From NCBI GenBank assembly GCA_009733575.1, contig ML769742.1:7175-64695 (forward strand): a stretch of DNA of 57,521 nucleotides. The letters are read 5' to 3'. This document shows positions 21,600 to 32,304 of this stretch, piece by piece. The first letter of the stretch is position 1. Every line of letters starts with the position of its first letter. The notes under the pieces were generated by a model, which searched no databases, was not told the origin of the DNA, and worked only from the letters and a program-made list of their open reading frames with translations. This DNA comes from Gymnopus androsaceus JB14. Lineage: Eukaryota; Basidiomycota; Agaricomycetes; Agaricales; Omphalotaceae. The position numbers were made by a program, and so were the translations under genes.

Positions 21600-22827
21600 A
21601 TGTCTTCTGAATACTCGGAGCGAGAAGAAGTCATTGATTATGCGAGCCACTTCACTACTCGCGGCGGTCGATTATACCAAAGTAGCACTATAGCTTCACC
21701 ATACCCGCTCCCGGTCGATACACCTGAGAACGAGGTAGGCACCCCGGGCTCCTCCGTTACAGTAAAGATGCTAAAATTCTTCCAGCGAGACCAGTTTCAG
21801 CTTGCGTCTTTGGCCCAAGTCCTCGGAGCAAACTATACAGGCCTATTCGCTGAGATTCTGGCCCCTCAGGAAGCGGCGAAGAAAGTTGTCATTGACTTGG
21901 GATGCGGAACTGGAGAATGGTACCTATAGCACTACAATCACGATATTCACTTTACTCACGTAGTCTGCGTTCTCTAGGGTATTGGAAATGGCTAATGAGT
22001 TCCTCCATGTCTCTTTCTTTGGGCTGGAAATCGGTCAGTGACTCTTAAAATGGACTCGGACTTCAATCCAATTACATTCCTTCTGCAGTTCCCATAGTGC
22101 CCAACAGGAACCTTCCGGAGAACGTCCACTTCGAGATCCATGATATTGGCGAAAGGACAAGATGGCCAGATGCTAGTGTGGATATTGTCCATGCACAATC
22201 TATTTTCATGGCAGTAAGTTGTCATTTTTCCACTCAATTTTCCACTGACGACCTATATTTCTCAAGGTACGCGACTATTCTGCCATCATCCACGAGGCAG
22301 CTAGGATTCTCAAACCCGGAGGGCTGTTCCTATCGGGAGAATGGAAATACTCACCTTCCTTCCATCCTGGTGCTCCCGGTGCTGCAAATCCCAGCGAAGA
22401 TGTTCCCGGACTAGATCGCTTTTACCGAGCGCTAAACAACGCTTTGACCGCCCGAGGAATTGATGTAACAGTGCCGTCCACGATAAGGCAACGGATAGTC
22501 AACTCCGGCGCGTTTACCGAGGTCCAAAGCGGCGAAATCCCTATTCCACTCGGAGGTTGGAAGCGGGATGATGCCTATCATAGGATTGGGATACGCAATA
22601 GGGATCATTTACTAAGATTCATAAAAACCGTTCGGCCAATTCTCGCGGCTTCAGGAGTGAGTCGAAGTGACATGACGGAGATTCAAGGACAATGTTTTTC
22701 GGAATTAGGAGGTGTTTCAGGGGAATTGGGAGGTGTGTCAGGGGAGTTGAGAGGCGTGTCAGGGGAATTGGGAGGTGTGTCAGGACTAATTTCCGAATAC
22801 AGGCTAGCATATGGTCGCAAGATTTAG
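21600..22827 (+). CDS. SAM-dependent methyltransferase, 4 exons, with in-frame repeat
   Basis: Class I SAM-dependent methyltransferase. Four exons (21600-21919, 21978-22033, 22089-22213, 22267-22827) sum to 353 residues. Motif I is VVIDLGCGTGEW (about residue 100). An acidic loop follows (FGLEIV), then motif II-like NVHFEIHDIGERTRWPDASVDIVHA and motif III-like AARILKPGGLFLSGEW. This layout matches a large agaricomycete methyltransferase family often found near secondary-metabolism genes. The C-terminal part holds four copies of a 7-residue GGVSGEL repeat (22704-22785) just before the conserved YR end; this is a tandem DNA expansion absent from the usual family architecture. Substrate unknown. 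Proximity to P450 genes suggests, but does not show, a tailoring role. Confidence 0.85.
22704..22785 (+). repeat. 21-bp in-frame tandem repeat, four copies
   Basis: The unit GGAGGTGTGTCAGGGGAATTG encodes GGVSGEL and is repeated four times with few substitutions, entirely inside the last methyltransferase exon and preserving the frame. Confidence 0.9.
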
Positions 22828-22934
22828 ATTTTTACCATACTACGTACACCTTTCTGCTTTTTTATGCTAGTTTATTTTACAGTAGATATATGACAGTGTA
22901 TCGGCATATTAGAGCATCTCGATGTTACCATTGA

Positions 22935-22985
22935 GCCTCTATCGTAGTCTCGACTCACTGAGAGGGTCGAGACTACAATAGAGGC
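22935..22985. other. Strong hairpin, 20-bp stem, 11-base loop
   Basis: GCCTCTATCGTAGTCTCGAC (22935-22954) pairs with 22966-22985 at 19 of 20 positions; the exception is a G/T position. It lies between the methyltransferase stop and the QCR2 start. It could be the excised-and-sealed end pair of an element, a small foldback MITE, or a structured 3' UTR. Confidence 0.75.
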
Positions 22986-23058
22986 CGCTAAGTTAAGTCG
23001 CGCCAACCACTTCCGGATTCATCCGGAGTTTGCCTTCCAATTCCTCTACTTTCTCTTC

Positions 23059-24451
23059 ATGCTTGTAGCGAGGGCGTCGTCCCGAACAGTTCAGCGCGTA
23101 GCGCGTAACTTTGGCGTCAAAGTCGCTGCGGTAGACAACAACCAACCCACATCTTCTGTTACATTTCTCGTGAAAGCTGCCAGCCGATTTGAGCCTAAGG
23201 CTGGAGTTGCTCATGGCTTGAAAAACTTTGCTTTCAAGGTGAAAATATTGCTATAATATGTGATGAGATGCTCATATTGGCTTTGCAGAGTACTGATAAG
23301 AGAACAGTCATTGGGACTGTCCGAGAGAGCAAAATCTACGGCGGTGTTTTGTCTGCAAGTTTGTCTCGAAAGCTCCCTGCTCTTACTGCCGAATTCTTGC
23401 GAGGCGACGAGTGCGTATTAGCTCTACAATGTTTAAATTATATGCTTAGAAATATTTCGTGGACGTCCTTACTTCCTTCGTTACTTCCAGCAGATATACT
23501 CGCCATGAACTCTCCGAAGTTGCCTCAACGTTGCCCCCGTTGTTGAAGGTGAAATTGAAGCAACGAAGGTTTCCAAGCTGTCGAGGCTGCCCATGCGCTC
23601 GCTTTCCATAGCGGTCTGGGCTCATCCCTAATGGCTCCTCCTCATAGTTCCATCACCCACGACATCATCAAGTCTTTCGCCCAGTCTGCTGTTCACCGAA
23701 GACAACATTACCGTTCTTGGTACTGGAATTGACCAAGCTACCCTCTCCAGATTGGTCGAAAAGTCCCTCAGCAAGATTTCCACTGCTTTGCAGCTCTCAT
23801 CATCTGCGTCTTCCTATTTCGGCGGGGAGACGCGTTTGCAGGCACATGGTGGTCCGCAGACCATGTTTATTGGATTCGGTTCTCCCGGCGCACCTACTCC
23901 TGAGATTGCGGCTCTTTCCGCCTACCTCTCGCCTGCCCCTTCCGTTAAATGGTTGCAGAGCACTTTGCCCATCGCTGCTGCCATTCCTGAAGGCACTACG
24001 GTCAAGGTTGTGCACTTGCCCTACTCAGACGCCTTGCTCTTTGGTCTTCTTATCCAGGGCCCCACCGGTGCCGCCGTGAAGGAAGCTGGAATAGCTGCTG
24101 TCCAGGCGCTGAAAACCGCCGCGAGTGGATTGAAGGCAGAGGATTTGAAGAAGGCTGTTGCCAAGGCTAAATTCGCTGCTGCATCTGCTATTGACAGTTG
24201 GAAGGGTTTGGTGTCTGTTTTGGGATCAAAAGTACTCACTGGGGCGAGTCTTCCCTGGAATCTGCTCTCGCATCCCTCAACAAGGTGTCGGAAAGTGGTT
24301 TCACCAAGGTATGCTTTAACGACCATGTTTCTTGTAATCGCTTTCTAAAATTCCTTATTAGACCACCTCCGCTCTTGTCAAAGCAAAACCAGTCTTCGTC
24401 GCCATGGGTGACGTAGCCACTCTTCCATACATCAATGACCTGGGACTTTGA
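23059..24451 (+). pseudogene. QCR2: Ubiquinol-cytochrome c reductase core protein 2, frameshifted
   Basis: Mitochondrial complex III subunit (M16-peptidase-like core protein II, structural). The start MLVARASSRTVQRVARNFG is a mitochondrial presequence. TSSVTFLVKAASRFEP, GLKNFAFK and, after an intron, ESKIYGGVLSASLSRK are family landmarks, as are the glycine-rich linker region (TALQLSSSASSYFGGETR), LLIQGPTGAA and the final exon ending AMGDVATLPYINDLGL. The frame is broken by single-base changes near 23530, 23570, 23691 and 24249; the 23570 and 23691 changes roughly compensate each other. For an essential nuclear gene this means either a decayed second copy or assembly errors at short homopolymers. 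Spacing and introns are otherwise normal. Confidence 0.75.
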
Positions 24452-25140
24452 GCATGCACTGGTCGGACGGTTACGGTATACAGCATTGATACATTATTTT
24501 ACCCTTACTTTGTACACTAAATTTATTTTTGACTTTTCATCCAATTTTCATCAGGAAAAGCTTAATATGCAAACTTTTAATAACTTTGCATAAAATTGTA
24601 CATTATGTACTAAATTAGCATGTATAAGACAAAATGTCATAAATTATGCAATTTAATGCATTTGGTGCCAACTCAGAGTATTTCTTATGCAAATTTTTGC
24701 ATTTGCCAAGTTGCATGAAAAAATCAGTGTCTTATCAGTAGAACCTCAAGAGGAAAAGATTTCCCAAGCTATATCTTACTTACATATCAAGAGACCCAGC
24801 GTTGAAATGTTAAACTAAGTTGCTTTAAGTTGGTAAAATTTGCATAATTATGCATAATTGTGCAAACTTTGAGCAAAAATCCAAGGGGTCCAACCTACAA
24901 CACCAGACTTGTTGATTAATGATTACAATGGTAAGTTTTTAATTAATCTATAAATTTATTACAACTGTAAGTAACATAATAATAGTGATGTAATATATTT
25001 GAACTAAGTTACTGATGTACATGCGCCTTATGGCACAGTGGGATTCTCAGTCAGCAGTCCTGATACGTGCCGTCAACTGTCCATGAGTGTTCAATTCTGG
25101 AATGTACCATATTTAATGAAATATTTATTTTTCTTTCTAA
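24452..25140. repeat. AT-rich stretch with repeated TGCATAATTATGCAT words
   Basis: No gene. It is dense in TGCATAA, TTATGCA and ATGCAAAT words, many palindromic, between 24560 and 24880. A similar TGCATATTTTTGCAT stretch occurs at 26500-26700. Possibly the decayed interior of an element whose end is the hairpin at 25141. Confidence 0.5.
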
Positions 25141-25186
25141 GCAATGCCGGGGCTAGCTCTCGTTAGAGAGCTAGTCCGGCATTGCC
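25141..25186. repeat. Hairpin GCAATGCCGG...CCGGCATTGC
   Basis: 18 stem bases are arranged as GCAATGCCGG plus CTAGCTCT on the left and the complements on the right, with small bulges, around a CGTT loop. It resembles two fused transposon ends and lies directly upstream of the telomere-like tract. Confidence 0.7.
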
Positions 25187-25196
25187 AAACGTGCTG

Positions 25197-25240
25197 GGTT
25201 AGTGGTTAGGGGTTGGGGTTAGGGTTAGGGGTTGGCGCCT
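25197..25240 (+). repeat. Interstitial telomere-like TTAGGG tract
   Basis: GGTTAGTGGTTAGGGG, TTGGGGTTAGGGTTAGGGG and GTTGG follow one another. The fungal telomere unit TTAGGG occurs twice in perfect register, with degenerate neighbours on each side. Short, but not expected by chance next to a hairpin. Confidence 0.65.
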
Positions 25241-26400
25241 ATCGAAATAAGCGCAAATGTATTAATATATAATACATAATTGAGAGTACCTACAATTGTA
25301 GTAATTTATATACTAATGTAAAACCTACAATTGTAGTCATATTTGTTAACAAGATCTGTGTCTAGGGCTCAGGGGTCAGTCTTGGACTCCTCCAATTCAA
25401 GCCCAAGTCAGGTAGGTGGCCAAGCCTTGAGTTGGAAGACATCCACAAGCAGCGACGAGCATGCATCAAATCAATTGGGGATGTTATGTCATTGCAGCCA
25501 GAAGCCGGAGCCTGCCCTAAGTTAATGTCACATCACGTTGCCTGCTGTCAAGTTGATTTCTTTGTTGATCAGTCTTTCTTTCCTCAACCACCATCTCCTC
25601 TTCGCTCTGGCTCCTTGATCAGTCCTCAATGCTATAACAATGCTTTTTTATTCTTGCATTACATCAAATGTTTGCTGAGTCTAACTGGGATATGACTATT
25701 TTAATAGTGAATAGCTAATGCTCAACGTTGGATGAAACTGGTTGACTAGTATGCTCTGGAGTATCTAGCCCTGTTCTGGCACTAACACTTGTGTTTTTTT
25801 TGAAAGGTCTATATAGGCTCAATGTCTCCTTTATTATAATCATTTCCGCTCTAAGCTCCACCTCCACCTCAGTTCAATGAAGTGGTGAGCTATTCTTACC
25901 ATCTCCTTTTGCCATCATTTGACGTACTTGTCAGGTTGTTCCTCCCAACAATGTTCCCGCTGAAGGAGCGGAGATACCCCTGGTTGTCACCAAGTGTGTA
26001 GAGGCAAGGTGGTCTCATTTATTTGGTTAACCATTTTGCTCATAATAATCTCGTCAGCGGCCACATGTCCCGAGCTACACTCAAAATGAATCATTAGAGC
26101 TACAGGTTGGCACGTACAAAATACCTCGATTTGGAGCCTGAAGTTCCAATGTCGATAGTAGCTGTTACTGCCACTGCCATATGTCTTCTGCTATCTGCTA
26201 TTATTGCTTCACTCATTGTTATCATTGCAGGCTCATTGTTGTTTGTCCGAATAGGCTACCAGCTCTCTTCATACGGTAGAACTCAGAGAGGACAAGGCTC
26301 GGCCAGAATATTGCAAGGATATGGAGCTTTTGCAGAGCGAGTCTGTCAAATGTATATACTGATCTTGTACAACTAATTATTATCTATTATTGTTGCTGAA
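25241..26400 (+). other. Unassigned, one membrane-spanning open frame
   Basis: Contains CTACAATTGTAG palindromes near 25290 and 25324 and several weak open frames. The frame at 26107-26376 (89 codons) has a run of about 30 hydrophobic residues (IVAVTATAICLLLSAIIASL). It is preceded at 25850-26100 by proline-rich and QNESLE-type coding-like pieces. This could be the tail of a decayed gene. I cannot name it. Confidence 0.25.
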
Positions 26401-26836
26401 CCATGATCTGGAGCCAATATATATACATTCCTGCTTTTTTAGTGGTCTTTGTGATTAGTATTAGAGCTTTCAGTGGCATTAGGCATTATTCATATCAGTG
26501 AATAATGGAGCATAAAAATGCATATAAATCGTATAACTTGTGCAAATATCACAGTTTTTATCAAGGGACTTGTCAAATCAACAAATCTTTGAATGATCTG
26601 CATAATTAAGGCATTTTTGCATATTTTTGCATATTTTTGCACATTTTATGCAGTTTTGACTACCTTTGACATATTTCTAGCATCTTTTGCATATAACAGT
26701 TTTCCTGATGTTGGTGAATTATCAACGGTATATACAGCTTAGGTATCTTTGTACAATTAATCAGTAGCATCTAAAGTATGGATATGTGAAACCGCTTCTT
26801 GGTTGTGAAAGTTTTCACTCTCTGGTAAGCTGAACA

Positions 26837-27198
26837 TGTTGGAATATCAAAGGTAAATATATCTTATTGAACTATACATGGAACACTTTCTTGTAGTCTC
26901 CACTTGTTTGTATCACCATCCCATGCACTCCACTGTTATTGTCTCACAGACTCCACTCAGTCTCTCACCGTATCCACTTGCTCTCTCATAGTACCCACTC
27001 TACCGTATGGACAGTAGCCACAAGTATTCACGCAGTAACCACCTGCCCGATATATTGTTTGTACATAGGACTGTATATAAGCCTAGGTACCATACCCTGT
27101 ACTAACACTGTTGTCCCCCATTGATCTGTGTGATCGTGCTACTAAGTCCTGTGTGGACTTATTGCTGCTACTTCCTGTTTGGGAATATAACTCTAATA
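26837..27198. mobile_element. Candidate solo LTR, 362 bp
   Basis: It begins TGTTGGAATATC after GAACA (26832-26836) and ends ...CTCTAATA before GAACA (27199-27203), a possible 5-bp target duplication. Inside is a TATA-like TGTATATAAGCC (27072) followed by a plausible transcription start zone. The end is TA rather than the usual CA, so the right boundary is uncertain. Confidence 0.35.
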
Positions 27199-27209
27199 GA
27201 ACAAGGTGG

Positions 27210-29115
27210 AGAGTCCCAAACTGGCAATTCTGGCTCCTTTGTACAGTGTCATGTAATGTCACACATCCATCAATCATCTTCCTTTGACAAATCTCCCTTT
27301 CATTGATGTCAATTTCATTACCCTCTTCCTCCTCTGGCTCGGTGGCTGTTGCTTCCTTCCTAACTTTTGGCTTTGGGACCATTGGTTCAGGTGCAAGTTG
27401 TGGATCTCTTGCCTTAGGTTTGGGATTTTTTTGATCCCATTCCTTCAACCAAGCACCTTGTGATTTTGCAACCTTTGGATCTGCATTGTATCTTTCCAAC
27501 ACATCTCTCCAAGTGTGAGTCCATTCTTCATTCCTTTCTCTTCTCTTCTGATCTGCTTGCTCCCACAAAACCATTTCTGCAGCCTGAGATTCTCTAGCCT
27601 TCTTCCTTGCATCTTTCTCTCTCTCCCTCTCCTTCATGGCCTCCTCATGTTGGACAATGTGCTGGAAATAAGTCTCTCCTGTACTGTCCCATTTTGAGCA
27701 CTTCGTAAGGGCCTGTGACTGTGACCAATTGTACGAATTATTTTTTTTTGTAGGCATAGAGCGCAACCTGTGACACCCAAAATTTTTGGGGACAGAATAC
27801 AAAATTTGGTGCTGCAGGCTGCAATTTTTGGGTTGAAATTGCTCAAAATTTCATAGACCCCCATGTGACCTGTGACATGATGTGACAGTTCATAAAATTT
27901 GGATGCCCTGTGACCTGTGACTTAAAAAGTGCTTAAAATGCTACAGTAAGCAAGCAAGGTAAGCCATCCTTCAAGTGTGTTCCCTTTCCCTTCCCCTTCT
28001 TCAGAATCTTCACTGCCTTTTCTTCTTTTGCTGCAAGCTGAGTTCTGACAGAGTTTGCATACAGCTGTTGGAGGACTGCCTGGCTCTGAAGAACTATAGT
28101 GTGGCCCTTTGCTAGAGCCAGCCTCGCTGTCTGCATCTGTAGTGCTTCCAGTAAATGGGAGTCTTGGCATGTTTGAGGCTCCTATTCAAGTACATCTAAT
28201 ATCACATTTTGGGCAGTTTTCACAGGCAAAAGTTGAAAGGTCTGCAGATTGGGCAAGCTGCAAGCAGCTTTCATCAGTGAATTGGAGATAAGATACAAGA
28301 GATCTGTGGAATGTAATTCAGGGAGTGCAAAATGAACATGTCATTGTTGATTAGGTGTGTGGATCAACACACACTTGTTGGATAAAGTGGCATCCTGACC
28401 ATTTTCTGTGCTGTTTTCAACCTCTAATTCCTCCATCTCCTCCTGGTTCTCCTTGTCGGATTCTCCATCTGGTACTGGATTTACAGGTTGAGCTGCATCA
28501 ACAAGGAGCTCTGCAATGGCTTGAACTGGGACTGTCATCTCCACTGGAGTGAATACCTTGATTGACATGGCTTTACTGGGGGCTATCATGTCCAATGTTA
28601 TGATGGATCAATCCACTGGCCACAGCCCTGCCTTTTGAAACACTGTTGTTATGAGCTTAGGTGTCATTACATGAAGGTGAGCTTTTCCATAGATCATGGC
28701 AAACATATTGCCTGTTGCATTAGGTTCTGGGGATCAGCCAAAATTTTTGTCATGTTTATTTGGTCCACAAATGAATGGGGGGCTATATGGAATGAATTAA
28801 GGCTTATATTCTTTTTGGCCTAGGCCTTTGGTTTCCATAGTTTCATTTTGACCCAAACAAACAAGTTCAAAAAAACCAGGTCCTCCATGCAATACCTGGT
28901 AGCTGCGTTGGGCGCATGGCTCAAGCTAGGATGCAGAAAGCTTACAAACAATGGTTATTTACCCCCCTGCAAATTGCCTACAGCCTTGTACCAAGTCTTG
29001 AAGGTTTTGGTGGCATAGAAAAAGTCTGCAGTATCAGCCATGCCATCCCTCAAGAGGTTATGGAGGTTGGGACATTGTTCTGAGACATAATGGAGGAGGA
29101 AGTCAAGCAACATTA
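27210..29115 (-). pseudogene. Decayed minus-strand coding segments, coiled-coil protein
   Basis: Several minus-strand pieces in sequence. 28965-29115 reads LLHYVSEQCPNLHNLLRDGM and TFKTWYKAVGN. 28341-28595 is acidic with ENQEEMEELEVENS. 27922-28170 is Ser-rich with a CKLCQNSACSKRRK cysteine pair. 27285-27770 is a strongly charged, coiled-coil-like stretch (EEAMKEREREKDARKKARES) with Pro/Lys repeats. Frames change between the pieces and stops occur, so no intact gene remains. They may belong together with the pieces at 30795-32226 as one large remnant. Function not recognised. Confidence 0.4.
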
Positions 29116-29984
29116 TTGTAGCTGTAAAGCTAGGTCTTGTGTATACGTGAGACTTGCTTCAAGTTTGTGGGGGCAAATCACAGCTGTTCACAAGTGGGGG
29201 ACAAGTTGGGGGATCAAAAAGGTTAATTATTATTGTTGTACCTAGCATTCATGTATATAAAAAAATGTCAAGCTTCTGTCACTCAGCCACCCATGGTTGT
29301 GGTAACAATGGAAAGTGCCCAGGTAACATCCCTATAGTATTTGGTGCCTACAAAAGTAACAGTTTAATCTAAACATCTGAGGTCTATCCAACAATCTCTA
29401 AACACACTTAAACACTTTCATTGAACATAACTCAGGCTGTGAATGATGCTTAGAGCACATTAACCAGCTGTTTAAACATTCTATTGCCACACTCTAAACA
29501 GATACAAAATAAAAACCTTTAAACAAAACACTTAAACAGAGGACCTAAGCACAGACACAATGGAGTGGTCAAGCACAAATCATACAATTAAACACCTGCA
29601 AATCAGCAAACATTTAAATGTCAATTTAAACAACTTCAGACATACCTTTGAGCACAGATAATTAAACACCCATGAAGAAGAGAATATTCAGCAAAGAAGA
29701 TATCTGCATTTAAACTATGCTAATGCACCATTTGACATGTACATTAAACACCCTTTAAACACATTGAAGCATGAATTTTAAGCAGACTGTTTTTAAACAA
29801 AACAATAAATACATACATAACCTAGGAACACCCCTTTTGTTTAAGCAGATTCTGCACTTCATCACCTTGTAGGACAAGCTCTCAAATGTCATCCGAGTTT
29901 TGTGTGAGATCGTTAAAGGGTGGTTGGGTTCTATACAGCAGTAAGTCCTATTTAGCCAGAATATATGAAATGATACACCTACTG

Positions 29985-30794
29985 CATCAGCAAAACCTGG
30001 TTGTTCGCTGGAGCTCTCAGAGCATTGAATTGAGCTCTGGAGACCTCTGGAGACCTCTGGCTGCTCCGGCTGCTCTGAAGCTGCCATCAGCCAAACCTGG
30101 ATATTCGCTGGAGCACTCAGAGCATTGAATTGCGCTCTGGAGAGCTCTGGAGAGCGAGCTGTCAGACTTGAATGTCAGTTAAGTGATATAAAAGGAAACG
30201 GTTGCCAGGCCCTTCCTTTTACATCACATAACTGACAGAACGGTCACCCGATGCTGTAAACTGTCAGGACATTGTATAAAGGTGTCGCCGTTCAGCTCAA
30301 AGTTGAACGTTGACTTGTGCTTTTTTTTTTTTCTTCCTTCCCTCCATTGTCACAACTCGGTTTCACTTTCTTTCCTCTCACTGTAAGTCAATATCCCCTT
30401 TCGGCATCAATCAGTGACTGATGTTTTTAGAAATAACTAATGGATGTAGGCCAGAGGATGGCTCGGCGAACAGGAATAGTATAAGTTTATTACATAGTAC
30501 TATGTAGTAGTAGTAGTACCTTGTCCAACACCTGTAATTCAGAAGTGTAAAATAACAATAAAATGCTTTATAATTATAATTATTGCATGTGAAAATTTGA
30601 TATGTAAATTCTCAATTGAATGGAGCTCGGTAACCTGAATCGTCAAATGATGGGTGGTCTCCAGAGAGCTCCAGAGAACTCAATAGTCCTCCAGAGCTTC
30701 CTGGAATTACTATCCTTGCTACAGCTGCTCCAGAAGCTATGGGTGCTCTGGAGCTCTCTGGAGATCTCTGGAGACCACCCAGGTTTTGCTGATG
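29985..30794. mobile_element. CATCAGCAAAA-end element, 810 bp, CTCTGGAGA repeat type
   Basis: The inverted ends are CATCAGCAAAACCTGG and CCAGGTTTTGCTGATG. They are identical to those of the element at 47921-48734, but the interior differs. Subterminal zones carry GCTCTGGAGA-type units on the left and the mirror units on the right. The left terminal 75-100 bases are present twice in tandem: a second CATCAGCCAAACCTGGATAT start lies at 30087. The element interrupts the minus-strand KDZ-like remnant. It also contains a T11 tract near 30322 and no coding capacity. Confidence 0.75.
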
Positions 30795-32226
30795 TGGTCG
30801 AAGTTAAACACCTTGTTCTCTTTGCTCCGCCAAACAAGCAGCTGGTCACTCAGGGTCACCTCATTGGGTCTCTTCCTCAAGAATGGAATACTCCCATGCG
30901 TATACTTCATCACCGCATCCATGCGCAGGGTCTCATACTTGTTGGAGTGTTCCTTTGCGTAAGCTACATGCCCTGGACTAGTAGAGAAGTTGTCCGCAAG
31001 ATGACCCCATGCATCCCTGTCATAGGCAAATCAACAAATGATGTGTTCAAAGTTGGCATGTTTTGTTCCAGTTGTTCTAATGCCCTCTTGAAGTGAAGTC
31101 AGCTTCAGCACAAAACCACTGTATACTGTCACCTGAATAAGTTTTGTTAGTCATTTGGAGACAGCAATGAATGACAGAGCAATGAACTCACATTTATTGA
31201 GCCATTTCCCTACTTCTTCCTTGCTCATGTTATTTTGAGACTGAGTCACCCAAATCCATCCATTCCCATTGTCCCTGACTGATTCTTCCTTGGTGTCAGG
31301 CTCCAACTCTTGAACAGGTGCAGCTTTCTTGGGTGGTGGCTGTTGCAATTTTGATATTACCTGGGCTAACAGAAGGCATGGGTTATTTGTATAAAAGTAG
31401 TAACAATGAATGACTTACCCTGTCGCAGCCACATTTTGGTACCACGTACCAAGATAATGTCCATCTCCTTTGAATGTAGGGTCCTTAATCTCATCATCAT
31501 TGTCCTCTTTCTCCATCACATCTGCAAGATTATCCCCAAAGACCTTCCCATGTTTGTTCAACTTCGCAACCAACCCCGCACTAGTCAAACTCCAGAGATT
31601 TCCCTCAATGTTGGTGGGATCGCCAGGTCTTCTTTGCTTCTCCATTGACTTCTGATACGTGTCTTCCTTCTCCAATGTTGGCCATTTTGCCTCGTCAAGA
31701 CTACTGAGTGATATCAATGTGTCCCATAGTGTTTTGTAATTGAGTATGAGATCTGTTCATTTGGCCATGATGGCTCAGATTTTTGTAGTCAACCAGGTAT
31801 TTTGTTCTTGCCCTTTGGCATGCTTGATCTTGCGTTCAAAGGCTGCACTAATAGTCTTCACCACTGTTTGCAGCAAAGTGACAACTTCTCCAAGTGCAAC
31901 ATCCAGAATGTTGACTTGCTTTGAGGCAAGTGCCTCCAAACAAAGCTCTGAGTGTTCAGCCAATGCAAAATCTGAAGGAAGAAATAGCTTCTTGTTTTTG
32001 GCTTCTGCAAATGGTTCAGAGGCCAAACGAGGGGTGATTAAACACATAAAATGCTTATGCTCCTTCCTGAATTTTGAAATCCACTCTGTGAGTTTTGTTC
32101 AACATGTACAAAGTTCCTTTGTTGGGGACTCTTGACAACTTTTTGTGAGCCATCAAACATGCACCCTAGAATACGGCATTCCAAATCATCAGTAACAATA
32201 TTGTATGGAGTGGTAGAACCACTCAC
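30795..32226 (-). pseudogene. Decayed minus-strand gene, possibly the C-terminal part of a KDZ-type transposase
   Basis: Coding-like pieces in order on the minus strand: 32038-32226; 31775-32047 (a helical piece with ASKQVNILDVALGEVVTLLQ); 31415-31717 (SLSSLDEAKWPTLEKEDTYQ, then RPGDPTNIEGNLW); 31151-31348 (GNGWIWVTQSQNN); and 30795-31096 (AWGHLADNFSTSPGHVAYAK and KYETLRMDAVMKYTHG). The helical, tryptophan-rich layout, with a WIW motif before a long coiled region, resembles the tail that follows the catalytic core in basidiomycete KDZ transposases. This is a pattern impression only. It is interrupted downstream by the element at 29985-30794. Confidence 0.35.
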
Positions 32227-32304
32227 TGTAGTTGCATGATCACAATGCCTTCAATTAATCAACAGGCTACTGCACCAGCTTTGACTTGTCCAGTGGATAC
32301 ATAA

